Below are positions 4,492-11,484 of a stretch of 24,275 nt of DNA, piece after piece. The stretch's first letter is position 1, and every line of letters starts with the position of its first letter. A program made the position numbers and the translations under genes. The stretch comes from a virus, in IMG/VR virus record IMGVR_UViG_3300025816_000073, positions 1-24,275 of that record; one strand, written 5' to 3'. Under the pieces are notes generated by a model. That model did not search any database. It had not been told where the DNA came from and was given only the letters and a program-made list of their open reading frames with translations.

Positions 4492-6458
4492 TATTTTATT
4501 GTACCCCAATTTGGTCCAGATTCATAATCTACTTTGTTTTTAACTTCAAGAATAATAGTTTTTTCCATTGTCTCTTGAATTAATTTTGCTTCGTGGTCCG
4601 TGATTGAAAAACAAAGTTCATCGTGTATCTGTATATGAGGCACTATACCTTTTTCATATAAATCTACCATGGCCTTTTTTGTCATATCTGCAGCGGACCC
4701 TTGTATCAATCTATTTAAAGCTTTGTAAGTGAAAGCTGGAGTATAATGTTTTTCAAAATGTTCTAACTTTTCATCTACCAATTCTTTGTACTTTTCCATT
4801 TGTTCTAATTTATAAGCATCTATAGCTTGTTTTTTTGTATACAAAGGTACTTCATCAAATCTATTTATTTTAGAGTTCCATTTCTTATCAGTAGTTTCCC
4901 ACTTATTAAATCTACAGAACCTATCTCCTAAAGTAAATAATAGTTTCTCCTCTGATGCAAAGTTTGACAAAGCATAAGATAATTGTTTAACAAAAGGCAC
5001 CTTACCATGATAGGTTTGAAATAGTTTGTTTGCTTCTAAAGAATCTAGGTTTAATTCTTTTTGTAATTTAAGTTTACCCATGCCATAGAATAGACCTAGG
5101 TTAATTGTTTTAGCTTGTGTTCTTGATATATTTGCCATGTCCGCAACAATTTGATGGAAGTCAGCATCTTCTTTATCAAACTCTTCTTGTAGTCCGCTAG
5201 TACCAGGTAGACCTAATTTAATTGCGTAGTGCACTACGATACGTGGTTCTTGTTGCGAGTAGTCAAAACTACCCCACTTATAACCTTCGTCTGGTATAAA
5301 TAATTCTCTCATCTTTTTACCAATATAACCTTTAGATGGAATTTGTTGCAGGTTTGGATTACTCATAGAGAATCTACCAGTTACAGTCCCACCACCATCT
5401 CCTCTTATTTGGTTAATATCAGCATGTATTCTACCATTATGAACAAAACCTAATAGACCATCTACAAATGTGCTTTTAGCTTTATCACATTCTCTGGCTT
5501 TAGCCACCATTCTTAAAAATCTATTTTCATGCGTACGTAGATAATCTTTAGGTAGTTGTGGTAGTTTTGATTTAGGAGTTGTTTTGTAGTTTTTAATTTC
5601 TTGATGCTCTAATAAATTTTTTATAGATGCAGCAGCCCATATTTGTATATCTAATCCTGTTCTTTTCTTAATGATATTAATTAAGTTGTCTTTTCTTTTT
5701 TCTAACTTTTTACCAAACAACTTAGCTTTTGGGATATCTATTTTAACTCCTTTAAATTTCATGTCAACAAGACAAGGAAATAATTTTGTTTCTAATTCAA
5801 ATATATTTCTACAAGTTTTTTCTTCTATTGTTCCATCATCGTTAGTTTTAGTATATAATACTTCATCCAATTTTTTATTAAATAGTTTCCAGAGACGTAA
5901 TGTTAAGTTTACATCTTGTTTTGCATATTCTTTTACAACCGAAGCAGGAAGCTTGTGCATGTTAGTCATTGGATCTTTAACTGTACCACCAGACCACTCT
6001 AATGTTTTTTCTTGTAAATCATATTTGTATTTTTCATCTTTTAAATAATCTTTTGACAAAGCATCTAATGAATATTTAAATCTATTCTCATCAATGACAG
6101 AAGCTGCAATCATTGTGTCTACAATTCTTCCTTTCATTATTTTACCAGTTACAGCTCTTATCCAACATACATCATACATTGCATTGTGAAAAACTTTCGT
6201 AATCTTTTCATTCTGAAAAATCTTTTCGTTTAAAGATTCCCAGATTTTTAATTTTTTATCTAAGGATAGATCTGTGTCCGCATGACTTATTGGAAAGTAT
6301 GTAGTTTCTTTGTCAGTTGCAACTGCAACACCACAAATAAAACCATCACCTCTTATCGCACCTAATCCTTTTGATTTTAAATTAGGATCATATGTTTCTA
6401 TATCTATCGCTACAGTATCTATACCTTGCAAATCTAGATCTTCTGGTGTCTTACACAT
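4491..6458 (-). CDS. polA: Family A DNA polymerase with 3'-5' exonuclease domain, 655 aa
   Basis: Replicative phage DNA polymerase. The N-terminal proofreading domain shows Exo I D19-I-E21-T, Exo II D96 (HNAMYD) and Exo III Y178xxxD182. The polymerase domain shows motif A D399-YSQQEPR, motif B R446-TQAKTINLGLFYG and motif C H612-D-E. There is no 5'-3' exonuclease domain, as expected for phage enzymes of this length. The residue equivalent to E. coli Pol I Phe762 (T7 Tyr526) is Leu454, the Leu762 type common in marine viromes. Motif A has Q-E-P where E. coli has I-E-L. The gene overlaps the DUF3310 gene by 8 bases upstream and an oxygenase gene by TAATG downstream. Confidence 0.95.
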   Translation of the reverse strand: MCKTPEDLDLQGIDTVAIDIETYDPNLKSKGLGAIRGDGFICGVAVATDKETTYFPISHADTDLSLDKKLKIWESLNEKIFQNEKITKVFHNAMYDVCWIRAVTGKIMKGRIVDTMIAASVIDENRFKYSLDALSKDYLKDEKYKYDLQEKTLEWSGGTVKDPMTNMHKLPASVVKEYAKQDVNLTLRLWKLFNKKLDEVLYTKTNDDGTIEEKTCRNIFELETKLFPCLVDMKFKGVKIDIPKAKLFGKKLEKRKDNLINIIKKRTGLDIQIWAAASIKNLLEHQEIKNYKTTPKSKLPQLPKDYLRTHENRFLRMVAKARECDKAKSTFVDGLLGFVHNGRIHADINQIRGDGGGTVTGRFSMSNPNLQQIPSKGYIGKKMRELFIPDEGYKWGSFDYSQQEPRIVVHYAIKLGLPGTSGLQEEFDKEDADFHQIVADMANISRTQAKTINLGLFYGMGKLKLQKELNLDSLEANKLFQTYHGKVPFVKQLSYALSNFASEEKLLFTLGDRFCRFNKWETTDKKWNSKINRFDEVPLYTKKQAIDAYKLEQMEKYKELVDEKLEHFEKHYTPAFTYKALNRLIQGSAADMTKKAMVDLYEKGIVPHIQIHDELCFSITDHEAKLIQETMEKTIILEVKNKVDYESGPNWGTIK

Positions 6459-6693
6459 TATAATCTCTTTCCAATATCATTTCTAAATAGTGTATTGCTT
6501 TCTTAATGTCTTCTTCTTTCCCTTTAGCAGAGTGTCTGCATATGTACTTTATAGCATTACCTTCTGCAAAAAGCAATTTGTTTTCATTTATAAACTCTGC
6601 GGGCTGAATCTTCATAGAGCGATAGTGTTTCCCGCCTACCTGCTCTTCTAATGAATTGTATGTTGTTCCTTTAAATATATCTTTGTGTGTCAT
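6451..6693 (-). CDS. DUF3310 protein, 80 aa
   Basis: A small DUF3310 protein: QVGGKHYRSMKIQPAEFI, then EGNAIKYICRHSAKGKEEDI and KKAIHYLEMIL match the family core of a G-G-x-H-Y motif, a central Y-I-x-R-H-x-x-K-G and a terminal helix. Family members are called SaV-like nucleotide kinase-related proteins, but their biochemical role is not established. The ATG at 6693 overlaps the helicase stop as ATGA, which decides the start over an in-frame ATG at 6741 lying inside the helicase gene. It sits between helicase and polymerase, consistent with a role in nucleotide supply or replication. Confidence 0.85.
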   Translation of the reverse strand: MTHKDIFKGTTYNSLEEQVGGKHYRSMKIQPAEFINENKLLFAEGNAIKYICRHSAKGKEEDIKKAIHYLEMILERDYNV

Positions 6694-8258
6694 TGTCTTA
6701 CTCCTAATGTGTATTCTTTTTGTGATGCGATTGTCCAACAATCTATTCTCCCTCTACTGTATGCTACATACTTTAAACGAAGCTGTGTAAAATAATCTTC
6801 TCTTCTTGTTGCAGTCAAATCAACAACAACGTTGTCAAACGTCATACCTTTTACTTTGTGTATGTTTCCGTACTGAACTCTACTTACTTCTTCAACATTA
6901 ACGCCATCTCTAATTAACTGTCTTATAAATCTAACTTGTTCTTCATTGACTCTACTTTTTACTCGAGTGTCTAAAAAGTCAGTAAATTCAAGGCTTTTTT
7001 CATATAAAAAACCTTTATCGATCATCTCTTGAATTGTATATTCTTTGTTAATCCAATCTTTAAAAGTTTCTTTTCCTTTACCTTTTACAATAGTTTGCAT
7101 CCCCATATATTCCCAAAAATATTTTATTTGTTGCAAAGGCATAGCTTTACCTTTTACAAATGCAGGCCAATTTTTATGACAATCAAATTGTTTTTTAGAC
7201 ACAAACGCTGAATTACCTACCGCACAAAAATTAATTCCATTTCTTAATAGAAAAGCTCTGGCCGATTTACGTGAAGAATTATATCTGAACGTAAATAAAA
7301 AACTTTCTTTTGTATTTTTTATCTTGTCTAATAGAATTCTCATATGTGAACAATCTGATATGTAATTAGCTAAATCATAATGATGACCAATTATATTTTC
7401 TGCAGGTTTCCAAATTCTATTGTACTCATATTTTTGCCATATAGGAGCTATAATTTTTTTACATAATTCATTTATTGTTTTACCACATCTAAGTCCATCT
7501 TCTAATTGTTCTGCATCTTTAGATATTGTATGGAAATAATCTGCATCAGCTCCGGCCCACTCAAATATAGTTTGATCAGGATCCCCTACCATAATAAATT
7601 CTTTTGCATTAGTTGCAATTTTTTCTAAAGCTTTTCTTTGCGGCACGTTACTGTCTTGTGCTTCATCAACTATTAAAACATCTATGTCAGGTACTTTAAC
7701 ATTTGGATTATTAAATTCTTGTATCATATCTTCGAAAGCTCTTACCTGTTCATTCTTTTTATATTCTGTAGCCCATTCAATCATTTGATTTATCATTCTT
7801 AAATTTTTGTAAGTTTTTAAATTACCGTTCTGTTTTAAAATAAGATAATATTGTTGTGTGGTAAGACCTCTACCAATTGCACCTTTAACAAATTTATAAA
7901 AGTCATGGTCTTCTGAAACATCTTCTTTTACATCATGGTATCTAAACTCTTTATGCATCCTGCATAAGTTTGCATGATCTTCATCTTTAAATAAAGATTT
8001 TTTAATTAGTTTACTCTGACAATACTTATGAATAGTACAAATTCTATTTTCAAAAAAATTCTCTTCTAATTTCATATTTTTAATTTCAGGAAGATCTTCT
8101 ACAGCTTCTCTAATTTCATCAGCAGCTACATTGGTGTGTGATAATAAAATCATTTTTTCTGGTGAATAAGTTTTTAACAGTTCTTTGTATTTACTTTTTA
8201 AGTATACATGTGTTTTACCTGTTCCTGGAGGACCAACTATAAATTTAAGATTGTTCAT
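6690..8258 (-). CDS. UvrD/Rep-like superfamily 1 DNA helicase, 522 aa
   Basis: SF1A helicase motifs are readable in order: Walker A GPPGTGKT (9-16), motif Ia LLSHTNVAADEI (about 38-49), Walker B VDEAQ (197-201), motif III GDPDQTIFEWAGA (225-237), a late motif NIHKVKGMTFDNVV and motif VI YVAYSRGR near the C-terminus. These fit ATP-dependent 3'-5' or Dda-like helicases that unwind DNA at the phage fork. The usual NYRS-type motif IV is changed to LEDGLRCGKTI. The gene overlaps the primase gene by 14 bases and the DUF3310 gene by 4, placing it in a single replication operon. Confidence 0.9.
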   Translation of the reverse strand: MNNLKFIVGPPGTGKTHVYLKSKYKELLKTYSPEKMILLSHTNVAADEIREAVEDLPEIKNMKLEENFFENRICTIHKYCQSKLIKKSLFKDEDHANLCRMHKEFRYHDVKEDVSEDHDFYKFVKGAIGRGLTTQQYYLILKQNGNLKTYKNLRMINQMIEWATEYKKNEQVRAFEDMIQEFNNPNVKVPDIDVLIVDEAQDSNVPQRKALEKIATNAKEFIMVGDPDQTIFEWAGADADYFHTISKDAEQLEDGLRCGKTINELCKKIIAPIWQKYEYNRIWKPAENIIGHHYDLANYISDCSHMRILLDKIKNTKESFLFTFRYNSSRKSARAFLLRNGINFCAVGNSAFVSKKQFDCHKNWPAFVKGKAMPLQQIKYFWEYMGMQTIVKGKGKETFKDWINKEYTIQEMIDKGFLYEKSLEFTDFLDTRVKSRVNEEQVRFIRQLIRDGVNVEEVSRVQYGNIHKVKGMTFDNVVVDLTATRREDYFTQLRLKYVAYSRGRIDCWTIASQKEYTLGVRQ

Positions 8259-9741
8259 GTACTATTTGTTTTACCTCCGTAACTTCTTCAAACTCTCCTT
8301 CATGAATTAAATTAGTTTCATCCATATTGTAGTTTTCTATTTTATACGTAGAACAAGAATGTTCTTTGTACTTACCCCTATACTTCTTTGCTTTTAAAAC
8401 GTTCCTGCATTTTAAAACTAAGTCTACTCTAGCCATATTGACTCTTTTCTTCTGCAGATAGTCATCAAACTTATCTAACTTAAATTCTAAACTTTCATTT
8501 TTAATATTATAAAAAGGCATACCAAATAAATGTAATTCTTTTTTATCTGTGAATGCTTTGTGTTCTGCAATAAAACTATCAAACCAACCAATAAATCTTA
8601 AATCTTCACTAGATTCTGGATCGTAGTCTTGTGACTTTCTTCTAGTTTCAAATTTAGCTATCATCATTTTTTCAAAATCCATCTCTTTCATGTATGGTAA
8701 AAAGACAGCAGCCTGTCTCATTACTTCATTGTAAAATATTTTTTTATTCATTAACTGTGGTCCTTCTACAGTTATATCTTTTTCAATTTTTTTACCTTCT
8801 TCTGTCGTATATATTTTTACAAAATATCTATCACTTCCATATTCAGTTATTTCACCAATGTGTTCTTGTATTTCTTCTGTATTATTTTCAATACCTATCC
8901 AACTAAATATTTTAATTATATCTTTTTGATCTACATTTAAAACTTCTGCTAATTTAGGAATCCCATATTGTTTTTCTGCTTTTTTACCTGTAGTTCCTTT
9001 TTGATTACGTTTGTCCGCTTCAGTATCATTTGCTTCAATAGCAATATTATAAACGAAACTATCTATTTCTTCTGTTGTCCAATCTGTATTTTTAATTAAA
9101 GTTCCTGCTATAGCTGTACAATAAATATCTCTAGATCCAGCAGAAGGATATATAATTGTAAGTGCAGTTGACAAGGCAATTTTACCTACATCAACTCTTA
9201 TGTTTCCATTGTATTCGTGAATGTTAGTATAATTTGCCCATTCAACTACCTCTCCATTGTCATCGTATGGAGACTCTGGAACTATTGTATATCTTTCTTT
9301 ACCACTTCTTAATTCACAAAGAGTTGCACCATGTGGAAACTTCTCAAAGTTTTTTTCAAAGCTTTTTGGTAATATGTATTGTGTAAATTTACAGGAACCT
9401 GTCCAAAGGTAATGACTGTTTGGATTATTTCTTCTACCATAAACTGCTCCGCAGTCTTTTAAATAATGTGTTATAAATCTTCTGACAACAAAGTTGTCTA
9501 TATCTAAATCAATGTGTTGATCTAATCTTAATGCTATCTGTGCTTTTGAGTGATTGTTTTTCCATTCTTCTTTCGTTAAAGTAAAATCTTCTTTCTTCCA
9601 ACTGACCCTGGCTTTCTTTTGGTCAGTAGGTATTATTACATGACCAAGATTAAGCCAATCCTCATAATTAACAGGTTTATTATTTATCTTATCGTTCATA
9701 AATTTAAAAGCGGGCGTCTCCACTCTCGCTTTAACGCCCAC
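8245..9741 (-). CDS. Archaeo-eukaryotic-type primase (prim-pol), 498 aa
   Basis: The first 170 residues show a bifunctional primase/polymerase domain: the acidic metal motif D78-L-D80-I-D82 after ALRLDQHI, the NSH motif with H110, and ELRSGKERYTIVPES near 143-157, where PPS-like family members end the active-site region. A helical PriCT-like segment follows (YPSAGSRDIYCTAIAGTLIK, about 199-218), then a C-terminal half I cannot place. It likely makes primers for the family A polymerase. The start is uncertain: GTG at 9741 (with TAGG nearby) or ATG at 9699. A GC-rich hairpin lies between the two, so the true start matters for regulation. Confidence 0.8.
   Translation of the reverse strand: MGVKARVETPAFKFMNDKINNKPVNYEDWLNLGHVIIPTDQKKARVSWKKEDFTLTKEEWKNNHSKAQIALRLDQHIDLDIDNFVVRRFITHYLKDCGAVYGRRNNPNSHYLWTGSCKFTQYILPKSFEKNFEKFPHGATLCELRSGKERYTIVPESPYDDNGEVVEWANYTNIHEYNGNIRVDVGKIALSTALTIIYPSAGSRDIYCTAIAGTLIKNTDWTTEEIDSFVYNIAIEANDTEADKRNQKGTTGKKAEKQYGIPKLAEVLNVDQKDIIKIFSWIGIENNTEEIQEHIGEITEYGSDRYFVKIYTTEEGKKIEKDITVEGPQLMNKKIFYNEVMRQAAVFLPYMKEMDFEKMMIAKFETRRKSQDYDPESSEDLRFIGWFDSFIAEHKAFTDKKELHLFGMPFYNIKNESLEFKLDKFDDYLQKKRVNMARVDLVLKCRNVLKAKKYRGKYKEHSCSTYKIENYNMDETNLIHEGEFEEVTEVKQIVHEQS
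9712..9739 (-). promoter_or_regulatory. GC-rich hairpin at the start of the primase gene
   Basis: GGGCGT at 9712-9717 pairs with ACGCCC at 9734-9739, a six-bp GC-rich stem with a 16-base loop in otherwise AT-rich DNA. In the direction of transcription it is followed by GCTTTTAAATTT and an ATG at 9699. It could be an attenuator that limits primase expression or a fold that hides or exposes the start codon. It could also simply be codons 1-10 if GTG at 9741 is the start. Confidence 0.35.
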
Positions 9742-9752
9742 TACCTAGGATT

Positions 9753-10505
9753 CTATAAATTCAAAGATTTTTTTGTTTGTTCTTGAACTTCAGGTTTAGC
9801 TTGTATCTCACCTTTACCTACAGAATCTGCAAAAGATTTAGCCATGTCATAGATAGCTTTATCAGTGACAGGTCCTACTTTTGTTACATCCCAACCAAAC
9901 CATGTTCCTTTGTCGTTAGACATTTGAACAGTAGATAGTTGATAAATGTGGCTGTAAGTTGGCGGAGTAAACAAACCATTTTTACCCTGCATTTTTATAC
10001 CCAACATCATTGAGTTCCATTTTCTACTAACTTTTAATTGAGTAGACTTCATAGAAATCAAAGCTGTTTCTGGGTTATCACCAACGATTAATACAAAGTG
10101 ACTAGCTGTATTATCAAGATAGTTTCCATTTGGTAATCTATCTTTATAGTCTTTACCTCTAGTTGTTTGACTTACAATGTCACTATCTGCATCGTGAATT
10201 GCAACAGGTGCACCTGTACTGGTACCTCTGTCTTGCCATTCAATGTACTGTCGTTTGTAATGACATGGTACAACTTGTATAGTGTCATACAATGCATTAG
10301 TTACGGTATTTATTATTTTACCTGGCTCTGCACCCTCGACGTACTTACCATCTCTTTTGTTTACCTCTGGAGATAGTTGACCCAAAATTTTTAAGAATGG
10401 TAACGCAAGATCTTCTTGCGATATATTCTGGGCTCCTTGTTGTGCATCTGCTTCCATATCAAATGTAGCTAATGCACCATTCTTTTTTTCTGTTACTTGG
10501 TTCAT
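9753..10505 (-). CDS. Putative single-stranded DNA-binding or recombination-associated protein, 250 aa
   Basis: The sequence has a disordered Gln/Ala-rich N-terminus (1-30), then LALPFLKILGQLSPEV and a beta-rich core with many aromatic residues (HYKRQYIEWQDRG, ASHFVLIVGD, GTWFGWDVTKVG) and a polar, Lys/Gln-rich tail. This layout and the place next to the primase fit phage proteins that I recall being annotated as ssDNA-binding proteins, but I see no diagnostic motif and the tail lacks the acidic end typical of T7 gp2.5. AAGGAAC lies 8 bases before the ATG. It is preceded in the operon by a coiled-coil protein with which it may work. Confidence 0.55.
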   Translation of the reverse strand: MNQVTEKKNGALATFDMEADAQQGAQNISQEDLALPFLKILGQLSPEVNKRDGKYVEGAEPGKIINTVTNALYDTIQVVPCHYKRQYIEWQDRGTSTGAPVAIHDADSDIVSQTTRGKDYKDRLPNGNYLDNTASHFVLIVGDNPETALISMKSTQLKVSRKWNSMMLGIKMQGKNGLFTPPTYSHIYQLSTVQMSNDKGTWFGWDVTKVGPVTDKAIYDMAKSFADSVGKGEIQAKPEVQEQTKKSLNL

Positions 10506-10507
10506 GT

Positions 10508-11059
10508 TTATTTGTTCCTTTTTATTGTTGTCTTATTCTCCGAGAAAACCCCGAAGATTTCCGTTGGCATTTCTTTTCCTGCCTCAATACGCTCACGGAC
10601 TAACGCTTTCAGAGTCATGGATTCAACCTTCATCTTTTGTGTTGGTTGAAATCCTTGACCCTTTGCAAGTTCGGCATAATCAGCCGCCTTGTTATCTTCG
10701 AAAGACCCAAAGGATACGGATATCTCATTTTTGATTATATCCCCTAGTCCATTTTCACGAAGCCAGTTAAACGCCGCTTCTTTATTTGCTTCTGTTATAG
10801 TAGCACGATACGACGTTGAAACTTTAAGATGTGATCCATCTTGAAGTTTTAATTCTGCTAAACCCATCTCGAACATCATGGTTGGTATAACCTCCCCTGA
10901 TATACGTTGGTATTCTTTTTTTAAATCTTTGATGTTGTTTTCACTTGTCTCTATTCTTTTGTGCAAGTTTTCTAACATCTCTACTTGATCTGCAAGAGAC
11001 TGAATATTTTCAGTTTTACTCATTGCATCTTGTTGGTCTTTTTCAAAATCAATTGTCAT
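10508..11059 (-). CDS. Coiled-coil protein with a conserved C-terminal domain, possibly Gam-like, 183 aa
   Basis: Residues about 15-55 form a coiled coil (ENIQSLADQVEMLENLHKRI and on), followed by a beta-rich part (AELKLQDGSHLKVSTSYRAT), a helix AFNWLRENGLGDII and a final helix TLKALVRERIEAG. The architecture recalls phage Gam-type DNA-end or nuclease-inhibitor proteins, but I cannot show homology. A strong ribosome binding site AAAGGAG sits 7 bases before the ATG at 11059, which lies 11 bases inside the upstream gene. Its GC content is above that of its neighbours (10561-10620 has 31 G/C in 60). Neighbouring replication genes suggest work on DNA. Confidence 0.6.
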   Translation of the reverse strand: MTIDFEKDQQDAMSKTENIQSLADQVEMLENLHKRIETSENNIKDLKKEYQRISGEVIPTMMFEMGLAELKLQDGSHLKVSTSYRATITEANKEAAFNWLRENGLGDIIKNEISVSFGSFEDNKAADYAELAKGQGFQPTQKMKVESMTLKALVRERIEAGKEMPTEIFGVFSENKTTIKRNK

Positions 11060-11438
11060 CTATTTCTCCTTTCTCGTATAAATTAATGTCAATCGGGTAA
11101 TATTTTCTTTCTTGTTTATCCCACTTTAATAAATTGTATTTGCCGTTTGTAATATCAGATACAATTGAGCATGCAACACCTATAATTGCAGGATCGCCTG
11201 TAAGTAATAAATAATCTCCTTCCTTAAAATCTTTTAAACCTTTTCTTAATTTAAAAATTAAAGGACCTGGAGAGAAAATCATTTGAGAAAACTCTGGCAA
11301 TAAAAATTTAAATTTACCATAACTAGATGCACCTATAATATTTATTTTAGGATTACCTGCTTGTGTACCTGCTATTTCTTGTATAACATACACAGTTGGT
11401 TTACTTCCAATAACATTTTTTTCATTTATTACTTTCAT
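11049..11438 (-). CDS. Unknown first gene of the replication operon, 129 aa
   Basis: Starts MKVINEKNVIGSKPTVYVIQ at the ATG at 11438; an in-frame TTG at 11447 would place the start inside the -10 box of its own promoter and is rejected. The protein appears all-beta (YVIQEIAGT, INIIGASSYG, LIFKLRKGLKDFKEGDYLLL), and the segment LKDFKEGDYLLLTGDP is reminiscent of small barrel folds. No catalytic motif is seen. As the first gene after the overlapping divergent promoter pair it is likely early and could be regulatory, but this rests on position only. Confidence 0.65.
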   Translation of the reverse strand: MKVINEKNVIGSKPTVYVIQEIAGTQAGNPKINIIGASSYGKFKFLLPEFSQMIFSPGPLIFKLRKGLKDFKEGDYLLLTGDPAIIGVACSIVSDITNGKYNLLKWDKQERKYYPIDINLYEKGEIDDN

Positions 11439-11440
11439 GC

Positions 11441-11469
11441 TTGACAATATAACTATGTAATACTATATG
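11441..11469 (+). promoter_or_regulatory. Rightward promoter of the SNF2-helicase/oxygenase island
   Basis: TTGACA at 11441-11446, 17 bases, then TATATG at 11464-11469. The start of transcription is expected near 11476, giving a leader of under 10 bases with AGAAAG before the ATG at 11485. Confidence 0.5.
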
Positions 11470-11473
11470 TCAA
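11446..11473 (-). promoter_or_regulatory. Leftward promoter of the replication operon
   Basis: On the minus strand TTGACA (11473-11468) is followed after 16 bases by TATATT (11451-11446), five of six matches to the consensus -10. Only 7 bases separate the -10 box from the ATG at 11438, so the mRNA is predicted to be leaderless or nearly so. Confidence 0.55.
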
Positions 11474-11484
11474 GTTAGAAAGTT

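Larger units (their letters stand above)
11440..11474. promoter_or_regulatory. Inverted repeat containing two overlapping divergent promoters
   Basis: CTTGACA (11440-11446) and TGTCAAG (11468-11474) are perfect 7-bp arms around a 21-base AT-rich centre. Each arm supplies the -35 box of one promoter while the inner flank supplies the -10 box of the opposite one. A symmetric DNA-binding protein could use the arms as operator, and RNA polymerase cannot occupy both promoters at once. Confidence 0.55.

Noticed and set aside
6694-6741. Upstream ATG at 6741 for the DUF3310 gene
   Set aside because: The extension lies wholly inside the helicase gene and the family core begins later; the ATGA overlap at 6693 is the usual arrangement.
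11439-11447. TTG start at 11447 for the 129-aa gene
   Set aside because: It falls inside the -10 box of the gene's own promoter; the ATG at 11438 fits the predicted transcript start.
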